From contig VSSA01000003.1 in NCBI GenBank assembly GCA_008123405.1, positions 62,001 to 126,000 on the forward strand: a DNA stretch of 64,000 bases, in the 5' to 3' direction. The translations under genes were made by a program, and so were the position numbers. Source of the stretch: Nocardioides sp. BGMRC 2183 (lineage in GTDB: Bacteria; Actinomycetota; Actinomycetes; Propionibacteriales; Nocardioidaceae). Shown piece after piece: positions 17,528-25,381 of this stretch (position 1 is its first letter; each line of letters starts with the position of its first letter). Under the pieces are notes generated by a model. That model saw only the letters and a program-made list of their open reading frames with translations. It was not told the DNA's origin and did no database searches.

Positions 17528-18342
17528 GGTTGCAAGTCTGGCAGCCGCAGGTCGAGGTTCGGCGCCTGGATCCCACCGTCGATCTCCAGCAGCTTGCCGG
17601 TGACGTACTTCCCGGCCCCCGAGGAGAGGTAGACGACGCCGGCCGCGATGTCCTCGGCCTCACCGATGCGCCCCAGCGGCGTCTTCTCCTCCATCTCGGC
17701 CTTCGTCTCGGGCACACCGGCGACGAACTCCAGCGCGCTGGTCATCACCGAGCCCACGTAGATGCCGTTCACCCGGATATGCGGGGCGAGGTCAGCCGCG
17801 GCCAGCCGGGACCAGTGCGCCAGCGCCGCCTTGGCCGTTCCGTAGGCGAGGTAGCCGCGGTCCGCCGTACGTCCCATCATCGAGGAGATGGAGGTGATCG
17901 ACTTGTGTCGCGGCTCCTCGGCGGTGCCCAGCGAGGCCAACATCAGCGGCACCGCTGCCCGGCTCAGCGCGTGGGCGGTGGAGACGTTGAAGTGGAACGA
18001 CTCCTCCAGGTAGGCGACGTCGGTGTCGAGGAACGCGTTCGGGATCGTCCCGCCGACGTTGTTGACCGCGATGTCGAGCCGGCCGAACTCGTCGTACGCG
18101 GCCTGGGCGAGGCCCGCGACCGCATCGGTGTCCGCCAGATTCGCCGGTACGACGACCGCCCGGCGCCCCACCGCCCGGACCCGGTCCGCGACCGCCTCGA
18201 GCTGGCTCGCGGTCCGCGCGGAGAGCAGCACGTCCGCCCCGGACTCGGCAAGGGCGACCGCAGTGGCCGCGCCGATGCCGCGACCGGCGCCGGTGACGAC
18301 GGCGACGTGGTCGGTGAGCCGGAAGCGGTCGAGGATGCTCAT
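17524..18342 (-). CDS. SDR-family oxidoreductase
   Basis: Short-chain dehydrogenase of 272 residues. It has the NAD(P)-binding TGAGRGIG at residues about 18-25, NNVGG, the catalytic Ser region SISSMMG, and the YGTAK motif (Tyr and Lys). The C-terminus LEIDGGIQAPNLDLRLPDLQ follows the classic glycine-rich end. It overlaps both neighbours by four bases, so the three genes are translated from one transcript. The operon is preceded by a KstR-like operator, suggesting oxidation of a hydroxyl group on a lipid or steroid-like intermediate; that role is inference. Confidence 0.9.
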   Translation of the reverse strand: MSILDRFRLTDHVAVVTGAGRGIGAATAVALAESGADVLLSARTASQLEAVADRVRAVGRRAVVVPANLADTDAVAGLAQAAYDEFGRLDIAVNNVGGTIPNAFLDTDVAYLEESFHFNVSTAHALSRAAVPLMLASLGTAEEPRHKSITSISSMMGRTADRGYLAYGTAKAALAHWSRLAAADLAPHIRVNGIYVGSVMTSALEFVAGVPETKAEMEEKTPLGRIGEAEDIAAGVVYLSSGAGKYVTGKLLEIDGGIQAPNLDLRLPDLQP

Positions 18343-19454
18343 CGCACACCCGCCCGGGTCCCCGCGACCAGTCCTCGACCGGTGACCAGCGGCAGGTCGA
18401 GCGGCGAGACGAGGCCGGGATCGGCGGCCACCACGGCCGGGATCGCATTGATCAACCGCTGCGCGGTCACGATCATCCCGGAGACGTTGTGATCGCCGTC
18501 GGCGCCATGGTGGCTGAACTCGACCTTCATCACCGGCTCGCCGGTGATCTCGATCCGGTAGCAGCCGTGCCCCTCGTACGGCCGGGGCCAGTCGTCGTCG
18601 GTAGCGGCGTCGGTGCGGGTGACGTGCTCCAGGGTGATCCGGGGCTCGCCGTCCACGGTGCCGACGACCTGGAAGAGCACGGACCCCTGGGTGCCCTCGG
18701 CGATGTCGAGGGAGACGGTCTCGACCGCTCGGGGCGCGGGTCGCCGTTCGATCCGCTCGGTCAGCGGCTCGTCGAGGGTGACCCCCAGGCCGGCGGCGAT
18801 CACCCGGACCACCGGTCCCCAGGCGCTGGAGAGGATGCCGGGCTGCCAGAGCAGCGCCTCGAAGTCCATCGGTTGGCCGAATCCGAACAGGTCCTTCATC
18901 ACCACCGGTTGGTAGTAGGTGGAGTAGTCGGCGATCTCGCTGACCTTGACGTGCTCGATGCGTTGGGAGAGCGAGGTCATCACCAGCGGCAGCACGTCGT
19001 TGGCGAAGCCGGGGTCGATCCCGTTCACGTGCAGGCTGGCACCGCCCTCCCGACCGGCGGCATCGATCCCGGCGATCATCTCCTCGGGCAGCGAGCCCTG
19101 AGCGTGGACCAGGATCACCGGACCGGAGGAGACCACGTTGACACCATCGCGGATCAGGCCGGTCAGGTCCTCGATCGACTCGAAGAGGCGGTCGTCGGTC
19201 ATCGCGGTGTGCACGATGCAGTCCGGCTCGAGTGCGACGAGCGCGTCCCGGTCGGTGGTGGCCAGCACACCGAGCTCGCGGCCGAGCTCGGCGAGCTCCC
19301 CGGCGTCCTTGCCGGCCTTCTCCGGGGTGGAGGTCCAGACCCCGACGAGCTCGAGATCGGGGTGCGCGTCGATGCCGGCGATGGCGTGCCGACCGACCGT
19401 GCCGGTGGACCAGACGACGACGCGGAGCGGTTGGGTGGGGATCACCTGTGACAT
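18339..19454 (-). CDS. DapB-like NAD(P)H-dependent dehydrogenase
   Basis: Protein of 371 residues with an N-terminal Rossmann fold (RVVVWSTGTVGRHAIAGI) related to dihydrodipicolinate reductase. It is not the lysine-pathway enzyme, because it lacks the DapB substrate signature and is 100 residues longer. Annotators usually call this group NAD(P)H-dependent amine dehydrogenase family. Such genes occur in catabolic clusters for steroids and related compounds. ATG 19454 is preferred over a TTG three codons earlier, with GAGG just upstream. The operator TAGAACAAGTTCTA is 12 bases upstream of the start, where a repressor would block transcription of the three-gene operon. Confidence 0.8.
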   Translation of the reverse strand: MSQVIPTQPLRVVVWSTGTVGRHAIAGIDAHPDLELVGVWTSTPEKAGKDAGELAELGRELGVLATTDRDALVALEPDCIVHTAMTDDRLFESIEDLTGLIRDGVNVVSSGPVILVHAQGSLPEEMIAGIDAAGREGGASLHVNGIDPGFANDVLPLVMTSLSQRIEHVKVSEIADYSTYYQPVVMKDLFGFGQPMDFEALLWQPGILSSAWGPVVRVIAAGLGVTLDEPLTERIERRPAPRAVETVSLDIAEGTQGSVLFQVVGTVDGEPRITLEHVTRTDAATDDDWPRPYEGHGCYRIEITGEPVMKVEFSHHGADGDHNVSGMIVTAQRLINAIPAVVAADPGLVSPLDLPLVTGRGLVAGTRAGVR

Positions 19455-19465
19455 GCGCCTCAACC

Positions 19466-19479
19466 TAGAACAAGTTCTA
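19466..19479. promoter_or_regulatory. KstR-like operator (TAGAACAAGTTCTA)
   Basis: Perfect inverted repeat TAGAAC-AA-GTTCTA, matching the TNNAACNNGTTNNA pattern I recall for the TetR-family regulator KstR of actinobacterial cholesterol catabolism. It lies directly upstream of the DapB-like/SDR/MBL operon. No tetR gene is in the window. Confidence 0.6.
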
Positions 19480-19500
19480 CTTCTTGAACACCCTCCCGCC

Positions 19501-19585
19501 GACCCGGCTCAAACGCACACGCGGATCGCGCTGACCCGGCTCAAACGCACACGCGGATCGCGCTGACCCGGCTCAAACGCACATC
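19501..19585. repeat. 32-bp tandem repeats (family B, locus 1)
   Basis: Two identical 32-base units (19501-19532 and 19533-19564) begin GACCCGGCTCAAACGCACAC, followed by 21 bases of a third. The array lies in the gap between the flavin oxidoreductase stop and the promoter of the DapB-like operon. Related copies occur at 28330-28407. Confidence 0.9.
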
Positions 19586-19592
19586 ACTCCAG

Positions 19593-20789
19593 TCAGTGCG
19601 GGACCGGGATGACCTCGTCGGCAGACCACTCCGTGCACCGGGTGCCGGAGTAGATGGTGGGCATGCACCGGTTGCAGTGGATACAGATGCCGCGCCGCGT
19701 CGTACCCGCCTGGAGGCGTGCGACCAGGTCGGGCTCGCGTAGCACCGCCCGCCCCATCGCCACCAACTCGAAGCCGTCAGCCATCGCCTGCCGCATCGTG
19801 TCCACGCCGTTGACCCCACCGAGGAACATGAGCGGGAGCTCGACCGCCGAACGGAACTCCAGCGCCTTCTCGCGGAAGTAGGCCTCCTGGAACGGATAGC
19901 TCTTGAGGAACGACGCCCCCAGCGGCGACCGCATCCCCCACCGGACCACCGTCGGCATGGCCGCGGCGAACTCCGCGGTCGGCGTCTCCCCGCGGAAGAG
20001 GTACATCGGGTTCATCAAGGACGACCCGCCAGAGAGCTGGAGTGCGTCGACCGTGCCGTCAGCCTCGAGCAGCCGGGCCAGCGCGACACCATCCGCGGTC
20101 GTGACCCCGCCCGGGAACCCGTCGCTGACGGAGACCTTGGCCGTCACCGCGACCTGGTCGCCGACCTCGTCCCGGACCGCCCGCGCGACCTGGCGCGCGA
20201 GTTTGGCACGCGCCTCCAGCGCACCACCCCAGCGGTCCCGTCGCCGGTTCAGGCCGGGCGCGAGGAATGAAGAGATCAGATAGCTGTGCGCCATGTGCAG
20301 CTCGAGTACGTCGAACCCCGCGTGGACGAGGGTGCGCGCGGTCTCGACGTACGCGCGGGTGATCCGGGTGAGGTCCTTCTCCGAGGCGGAGCGGATCATC
20401 TGCATCGAGAGTGGGCTCGGCATCGCGCTGGCCGCGAGGGCAGGCACTCCGTTGGAGCGACCGTTGGCCACCGGTCCGGCATGGCCGATCTGGCCGGCGA
20501 CCTTCGCGCCCGTCGCGTGCACCGACTCGGCGAGCCTCGCCAACCCGCCGGCGGTCTCCGGCCCCACCACGATCTGCTCGGCGTGCGTGCGCCCCTCCGG
20601 CGCGACCGCCAGGTAGGCCACGGTGGTCAGCCCGATCCCACCTCGGGCCGGCGCCAGGTGGTAGTCGATCAGCTCGTCGGTGACCTGCCCGTGCGGGGTG
20701 CGCCCCTCGAAGGTCGCCGCCTTGACGGTGCGATTGCGCAGCCGCACCGGACCGAGGTCGAAGGGCGAGAAGACGTCGGGAGCGGCCAC
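19593..20789 (-). CDS. NADH:flavin oxidoreductase (old yellow enzyme family)
   Basis: FMN enzyme of 398 residues with a TIM-barrel OYE domain. Visible are FDLGPVRLRNRTVKAAT at the N-terminus, the active-site region VLELHMAHSYLISSFLAPGLNRRRDRWGG, and VAMGRAVLREPDLV near the phosphate site. The C-terminal CIHCNRCMP suggests metal-binding cysteines, as in 2,4-dienoyl-CoA reductase-type members, but the full FAD domain is missing. It probably reduces an activated C=C bond. GTG 20789 starts close to the operator at 20822, which is shared with the divergent MpaB-like gene. Confidence 0.88.
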   Translation of the reverse strand: MAAPDVFSPFDLGPVRLRNRTVKAATFEGRTPHGQVTDELIDYHLAPARGGIGLTTVAYLAVAPEGRTHAEQIVVGPETAGGLARLAESVHATGAKVAGQIGHAGPVANGRSNGVPALAASAMPSPLSMQMIRSASEKDLTRITRAYVETARTLVHAGFDVLELHMAHSYLISSFLAPGLNRRRDRWGGALEARAKLARQVARAVRDEVGDQVAVTAKVSVSDGFPGGVTTADGVALARLLEADGTVDALQLSGGSSLMNPMYLFRGETPTAEFAAAMPTVVRWGMRSPLGASFLKSYPFQEAYFREKALEFRSAVELPLMFLGGVNGVDTMRQAMADGFELVAMGRAVLREPDLVARLQAGTTRRGICIHCNRCMPTIYSGTRCTEWSADEVIPVPH

Positions 20790-20821
20790 CAGCGCACCTT
20801 AGACGAGAGGAGGCGGAAAAC

Positions 20822-20835
20822 GAGAACATGTTCTC
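20822..20835. promoter_or_regulatory. second AAC-NN-GTT operator (GAGAACATGTTCTC)
   Basis: Perfect 14-bp palindrome with the same AGAAC-NN-GTTCT arms as the site at 19466. It lies 33 bases upstream of the flavin oxidoreductase and 44 upstream of the MpaB-like gene. One repressor could control both divergent genes. The outermost bases (G/C) depart from the T/A of the KstR consensus. Confidence 0.55.
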
Positions 20836-20878
20836 ATCTCACTTCTGGAAACGACCGATTCCAGATAGCCTCACCGCC

Positions 20879-21760
20879 ATGGTGAAGTCACTGTGGCGCG
20901 ACCGCAACGACCAGCTCGACCCGGAGACCGACTACGTCGAGATCGTGCAGAACCTCTCGCTCTACGAGTTCACCTGGGACATCACGCAGTCCCTCAGTTT
21001 CGCCCTGTTCCGCACCTACGCCGTGCCGAGCATCGGCCGCCTGCTCGACGAGACCGGCCAGTTCACCGAGGCCTGCCAGAAGCGGTACGACGACACCGCG
21101 CTGCTCCTCGAGGCACCGTTCGTGCACGGCTTCGACTCCGAACAGGGACGCACCGCGCTACGCCGGATCAACCAGATGCACAAGATGTATGACATCAGCA
21201 ACGACGACCTGCGCTACGTGCTGGCGACGTTCGTGGTGGTCCCCAAGCGTTGGCTGGACGACTACGGCTGGCGGCCGCTCTCGGAGACCGAGCTGCGCGC
21301 ATGCGTCAACTACTACCGCGACCTCGGCCGGCACATGAACATCAAGGAGATCCCGGAGACCTACGACGGATTCATGCACCTGATGGACGACTATGAGCGC
21401 GCCCACTTCGCCTTCGACGCGGGCGGGCGCCGGGTCGCCGACGCCACGCTCGGGCTGATGTGCACCTTCTATCCCGCACCGGTCCGCAAGCCGGTCGAGG
21501 TCTTCAGCCGGGCGCTGATGGACGAGCCTCTCCTCCAAGCCTTCCGGTACGACGCCCCGCATCCCGCGATCGTCCGCCTCAGTCGCGGCGCGATGCGTCT
21601 GCGCGCCCGGCTGCTGCGGCACACGCCGTCGAACCGCACGCCGACCTTCACCGCTGACCTGCCGCGGATCAAGAGCTATCCGGGCGGCTACGCGCTCGCC
21701 GAGCTCGGCACGTTCCCCTCCGATCGTCGCGCCACCGTCGGCTGCCCGGTGGCTCACTGA
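20879..21760 (+). CDS. DUF2236 / MpaB-family oxygenase-like protein
   Basis: Protein of 293 residues in the DUF2236 group, related to MpaB and the latex-clearing-protein fold, where known members bind haem and act as oxygenases. Recognisable stretches are INQMHKMYDISNDDLRYVLATF and NIKEIPETYDGFMHLMDDYE. I place the start at ATG 20879 (MVKSLWRDRND); an in-frame ATG at 20828 lies inside the operator and is unlikely. It is transcribed divergently from the OYE-type reductase and probably shares its repressor. Haem binding and substrate are inferences from the family. Confidence 0.8.
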   Translation: MVKSLWRDRNDQLDPETDYVEIVQNLSLYEFTWDITQSLSFALFRTYAVPSIGRLLDETGQFTEACQKRYDDTALLLEAPFVHGFDSEQGRTALRRINQMHKMYDISNDDLRYVLATFVVVPKRWLDDYGWRPLSETELRACVNYYRDLGRHMNIKEIPETYDGFMHLMDDYERAHFAFDAGGRRVADATLGLMCTFYPAPVRKPVEVFSRALMDEPLLQAFRYDAPHPAIVRLSRGAMRLRARLLRHTPSNRTPTFTADLPRIKSYPGGYALAELGTFPSDRRATVGCPVAH

Positions 21761-21777
21761 CCCCGGTGGCTCACTGA
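21744..21777. repeat. 17-bp tandem duplication over the MpaB stop codon
   Basis: The last five codons and TGA of the MpaB-like gene (CCCGGTGGCTCACTGA) are repeated immediately downstream, differing at one base (21744-21760 and 21761-21777). Confidence 0.85.
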
Positions 21778-21812
21778 GTCCGGTGACCGGCTGAGCCGAC
21801 CGAGGGGAGGAG

Positions 21813-22601
21813 TCAACCGTTGAAGCGCGGCGCCCGCTTCTCCAGGAACGCGGTGACGCCCTCACGGCCATCGGCAGAGCCCGCCAGGTCGCGGATCGAG
21901 AGTGTCTCGGCGCGCAGGGCGAGCTCGGGCGCCGGCGCCGCGTGGCTGCGTAGCAGTCGCTTCGCAGCGGCCTGAGCGGTCGCCGAGCCGGCGAGCAGCT
22001 GCCCGACGATCGCGTCGACAGTCCCGGACAGCTCGTCGGCGGGGACAACCCGCGCTACCAATCCGGCCGCCTGCGCCTCGGCGGCGGTGAGCAGGTCGCC
22101 GAGCAGTGCCAGGCGCAGCGTGCGGTGCAGCCCGAGGGAGTCGACCAGCATGCTGCTCCCGCCGTCCGGGGAGAGCCCCACCTTGGTGTAGGCGAGGCTG
22201 AACTTCGCACTCTCCGCCGCCAGTACGACGTCCGCAGCGCACGCCAGCGGGAAGCCGGCGCCCGCGGCGGTGCCCTGGACCGCACTGACCACGATCGCCT
22301 CGGACCGGATCAGCTCGCTGACCACGCGGTGCAACCCGTCGGCGAGATCGTCGATGAAGGACGCCATGTCGTCGGAGGCCGCCATCGCCCCGAGGTCACC
22401 GCCGACGGAGAAGAACCGGCCCTCGGCGGCCAGCACGATCACCCGGGCACCGTCGCGATCGGCCCGACGTACCGCGTCGAAGAGCTGCTCGACCTGACCG
22501 GCGTTGATCGGGTTGCCACGGTCGCCGTCGACCAGGGTGATCCGGGCCGCGCCATCGGCGTAGGAGTAGCGGACCTGCTCGGTGCTGGTGGAGTCGCTCA
22601 T
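21813..22601 (-). CDS. enoyl-CoA hydratase/isomerase family protein
   Basis: Crotonase-fold protein of 262 residues. The oxyanion-hole segments are RFFSVGGDLGAM and VQGTAAGAGFPLACAADV, and KVGLSPDGGSSMLV follows. The residue that is Glu in classical hydratases appears as Asp/Gly here, so isomerase or another crotonase reaction is possible. The C-terminal EGVTAFLEKRAPRFNG is typical. It is convergent with the MpaB-like gene and forms the edge of the catabolic island. It has no KstR-like site in its short upstream region. Confidence 0.9.
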   Translation of the reverse strand: MSDSTSTEQVRYSYADGAARITLVDGDRGNPINAGQVEQLFDAVRRADRDGARVIVLAAEGRFFSVGGDLGAMAASDDMASFIDDLADGLHRVVSELIRSEAIVVSAVQGTAAGAGFPLACAADVVLAAESAKFSLAYTKVGLSPDGGSSMLVDSLGLHRTLRLALLGDLLTAAEAQAAGLVARVVPADELSGTVDAIVGQLLAGSATAQAAAKRLLRSHAAPAPELALRAETLSIRDLAGSADGREGVTAFLEKRAPRFNG

Positions 22602-22690
22602 GGGCTCAGCATGCCGGACCCTCGCGGAGTCCGGACCAGGGTGTCGACGGAGTGGGACCGCGCCCGCTCACCGCCCCGGTCACCGTCGTA

Positions 22691-22734
22691 GCGTCATACG
22701 AACAGTGGGCTCCGCACCCCGAGACGTATGACGC
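22691..22734. terminator. hairpin downstream of marP
   Basis: Perfect 10-bp arms GCGTCATACG (22691-22700) and CGTATGACGC (22725-22734) around a 24-base interval. It lies 36 bases after the marP stop and upstream of the enoyl-CoA hydratase start, so termination or a promoter-proximal operator are both possible. Confidence 0.5.
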
Positions 22735-22770
22735 AACCCCCGCGCTGACCCCGCGCAACCGCGCCAAGGA

Positions 22771-23961
22771 TCAGGTCGCGCAGTTGCCGGTGTCGACCTC
22801 ACCGCTGCCGGCCACCCCCGCCGCTGCCGCCTCCTCGACCTGCTCGGCGGTCAGCGCGTAGCCGGTCTCTGCGTCGGTCACCGAGGCGGCGAAGACCACG
22901 CCGGCGATCTCCCCGTCCGGGGTGAGGATCGGACCGCCAGAGTTGCCCGGGCGCACCACCGCGCGCAGCGAGTAGACCTCGCGCAGCACCGTGCCGTCGC
23001 CGTAGATGTTCGGCGAGCGGAGGCGTTGCTCGGAGCGGACCCGCCCGGTGCGGATGTCGAACGGCCCGTCCTGCGGATAACCGACCACGGCCACCGGGTC
23101 TCCCGGCTCGGTCGGCGGGTCTCCGTCTGCGATGTCGAACTCCAGCACCGGTGCTCCGGCGGTGTCGAGCTGGAGCACCGCGATGTCCAGGTCCGCGTCG
23201 TAGTGGACGACCCGGGCCACCTCCGTGCTGCCGTCGATCTCGACCTCGGGGTCGTTGACCCCCGCGACGACGTGCGCGTTGGTCATCACCCGGCCGTCGG
23301 CGTACACGAAGCCGGTGCCCTCCACGCCGGTGCCGCAGGCGTTCGTGCCACGGACCTTGACCACGCTCGCCTCGGAACCGGTGACCTCGGGGTCGGCGGG
23401 CAGGCGTGCCGGCCCCGGGCCCACCTCGACGATCCGCTCCGGGGCGAACGGCTCGAGGTAGCGCGGGAAGAATCCGGTGCCGACCACGTTGTTGAACGCC
23501 TGCAGCGTTTGCGGCGCCGCGTCCGGCAGGGCGTTGTTGACCTTGGCCAGCACCGTCGAGCTGCGCACCATCGAGGTGACCGGCCCGATCCGGGTGCCGG
23601 AGATGGCGACCCCGAGGGCCCAGGCGACGAGTAGCACCGCGACCGCGCTGAGGGCGGCCCCGCCGACGGCGTCGAGGACCCTGGCCGGCTGCCAGGTGAT
23701 CTTGTCGCGGGCCTTCGCACCGAGGTACTGCAGCAGCGCCTGGCCGAGCGAGGCGCAGAGGATCACCAGGAAGAGCGCGCCGAGCGAGACCCACAGCGAC
23801 GGGTTGATGCCGCCGAGCACCACCGGCGCCAGCCAGATCCCGAACAGTCCGCCGGCGAGCAGCCCCACGGTGGCGAACGCGCCGGTGATGAACCCCTGCC
23901 AGTAACCGGAGAGCGCGTAGGCCGCGACGAGCACCAGCAGCAGGATGTCGAGGAAGTTCAT
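22771..23961 (-). CDS. marP: membrane-anchored acid-resistance serine protease (MarP-like)
   Basis: A 396-residue protein with four N-terminal CvpA/colicin-V-type membrane helices (about residues 1-125), then a periplasmic chymotrypsin-fold protease domain. Catalytic His is in MTNAHVVAG, Asp in DADLDIAVLQLD, Ser in RPGNSGGPI. Two cysteines (in TNACGTG and near the C-terminus, TGNCAT) could form the regulatory disulphide known for mycobacterial MarP. In M. tuberculosis this protease is required for pH homeostasis in acid. It starts inside the end of the NUDIX gene (ATGA overlap), and its operon order matches Rv3674c-Rv3671c as I recall it. Confidence 0.92.
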   Translation of the reverse strand: MNFLDILLLVLVAAYALSGYWQGFITGAFATVGLLAGGLFGIWLAPVVLGGINPSLWVSLGALFLVILCASLGQALLQYLGAKARDKITWQPARVLDAVGGAALSAVAVLLVAWALGVAISGTRIGPVTSMVRSSTVLAKVNNALPDAAPQTLQAFNNVVGTGFFPRYLEPFAPERIVEVGPGPARLPADPEVTGSEASVVKVRGTNACGTGVEGTGFVYADGRVMTNAHVVAGVNDPEVEIDGSTEVARVVHYDADLDIAVLQLDTAGAPVLEFDIADGDPPTEPGDPVAVVGYPQDGPFDIRTGRVRSEQRLRSPNIYGDGTVLREVYSLRAVVRPGNSGGPILTPDGEIAGVVFAASVTDAETGYALTAEQVEEAAAAGVAGSGEVDTGNCAT

Positions 23962-24740
23962 CGGTCCTTCCGCGGCGCGGGGTTCGGTTCGGCCAGGTCG
24001 AGGCCGTCGTCGGCGTCGGTGGACGCATCGGCCGTCTTCCGGACGTACTCGGCGAGCATGTAGTCGGGTAGATCATGCACCGGCGCGTCCTCGACCGCCG
24101 GCAACCAGCCCAGGAAGTCGAGGAACCGGGTCAGGATCCCGCCGGTGAACCCCCAGAGGATGACGTCCTTGTCCGCACCGATCAGGAAGCCGGGACCGGT
24201 CCACCCACCCGGATGCCGTACGGCGATCCGGTGCTCAGGGTCGACCAGCTCGGCGACCGGCACTCGGTGGATCGCGTGCACCTCGGCCGGCGAGGCCACC
24301 CGGATCGGGTTCGGGTCACGCCACCAGGCAACGACAGTGGTGACGGCGAAGTCCGACGGCGGGAGCCACAGCTCGGGCAGGGTCGCGAACGCCTCGACGC
24401 CTGCCGGATCGACACCGATCTCCTCCTCGGCCTCGCGCAGCGCGGCCTCGACCACCGTCTCGCCGGGGTCGATGGAGCCGCCGGGGAAGGACACCTGCCC
24501 CGGGTGGGAGCGCATGTCGTGCGCGCGTTCGGTGAGCAGCACCTCGGCACCGTCAGGACCCTCGCTGAAGAGCATCAGCACCGCGCCGCGTCGGGCCGCA
24601 CCGCCCTCGGGCGGCAGGAAGCGGGTCAACTCGGTGCCCTGGATCCGAGCGGCGCCATCGGCGACCGGCGCCAGCCAGTCCGGGATGCTCGGAACCGCCG
24701 GGAGCCCCGGATCGTCGGGATGCGGCGCAGCGGGGCTCAT
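23958..24740 (-). CDS. NUDIX hydrolase (CoA pyrophosphatase type)
   Basis: Hydrolase of 260 residues. The NUDIX box starts at GGSIDPGETVVEAALREAEEEIG (about residues 88-110), preceded by VLLTERAHDMRSHPGQVSFPGG, a pattern typical of CoA/acyl-CoA diphosphatases (NudL). It overlaps marP by four bases and the TlpA-like gene by four, so the four genes nth-tlpA-nudix-marP are one transcription unit. The predicted reaction, cleavage of CoA to 4'-phosphopantetheine and adenosine 3',5'-bisphosphate, is from family knowledge only. Confidence 0.88.
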   Translation of the reverse strand: MSPAAPHPDDPGLPAVPSIPDWLAPVADGAARIQGTELTRFLPPEGGAARRGAVLMLFSEGPDGAEVLLTERAHDMRSHPGQVSFPGGSIDPGETVVEAALREAEEEIGVDPAGVEAFATLPELWLPPSDFAVTTVVAWWRDPNPIRVASPAEVHAIHRVPVAELVDPEHRIAVRHPGGWTGPGFLIGADKDVILWGFTGGILTRFLDFLGWLPAVEDAPVHDLPDYMLAEYVRKTADASTDADDGLDLAEPNPAPRKDR

Positions 24741-25381
24741 CCGTTCCCCTGCTGGCGCTCGGGCGCGACGAGGTCGACCCCCGCCTTCTCCTCGGTCAGC
24801 TCCACGATCTCCGCGACGCTGTCCACACCGCCGTGCTGTTGCGTGACGGTGCCGTCGGGGGCGACGAAGAGGAAGATCGGCAGACCGTTGAGCACCAGGT
24901 CGGTCTCCTGCAGATCCCCGCAGGCGTCCGCGGCCGACGGGTAGGTGACGTCGCTGCGCGCGGCCAGGTCGATCGCGGCGCCCGGGTAGGTGTCGAGGAA
25001 GTTCAGACCGACCACGTTGACCTGATCACCGTAGGCGGCCGAGAACTCCTGCAGGGCCGGCATCTCCGCCCGACACGGCTCGCAGTTGGACGACCACACG
25101 TTGATCACCGCCGGACCACGGACATCGGCCAGTGAGGCGGGAATGGTGCTGCCGAGGCAGTCCAGCGCCACATCGGGCAGCTCGGCCGGCTCTCCATCAC
25201 CGGCAGACCAGTCCGCGGGGTCGCAGTCGGCGATGCCGGCCGCCTCCCGTTGCTGGACCAGGTCCTCGGTCGTCGGGTCCACCTTGCACGCCGCCAGTGG
25301 CCCGGAGTCGTCGCAGGCCACCAACAGCAGCGCGGCCGCCGCGAGCGCGACGGCCGACCCGGTACGTCGTCCCCGCCGCAT
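24737..25381 (-). CDS. TlpA-like thioredoxin-fold lipoprotein
   Basis: Exported redox protein of 214 residues. The N-terminus is a lipoprotein signal with lipobox LLVAC (Cys23), so the protein sits on the outer face of the membrane. The thioredoxin-like domain has active site CEPC in VWSSNCEPCRAEMPAL and the cis-Pro loop in LNGLPIFLFVAPDG. Two further cysteines (around DCLGS and ADACGD) may form structural disulphides. It starts in the TGATG overlap with nth. Its place next to MarP, itself regulated by a disulphide, suggests a role in extracytoplasmic thiol control. Confidence 0.87.
   Translation of the reverse strand: MRRGRRTGSAVALAAAALLLVACDDSGPLAACKVDPTTEDLVQQREAAGIADCDPADWSAGDGEPAELPDVALDCLGSTIPASLADVRGPAVINVWSSNCEPCRAEMPALQEFSAAYGDQVNVVGLNFLDTYPGAAIDLAARSDVTYPSAADACGDLQETDLVLNGLPIFLFVAPDGTVTQQHGGVDSVAEIVELTEEKAGVDLVAPERQQGNG

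Noticed and set aside
18339-19454. Lysine-pathway dapB
   Set aside because: Only the Rossmann part resembles DapB. Length is about 370 instead of 250, the DapB active-site signature is missing, and the neighbours are catabolic genes.
19501-19585. Possible CRISPR array
   Set aside because: The 32-base units are directly adjacent with no spacers, and no cas gene is in the window.
19466-20835. LexA (SOS) boxes
   Set aside because: The palindromes have GAAC-N2-GTTC spacing; the actinobacterial SOS box needs GAAC-N4-GTTC.
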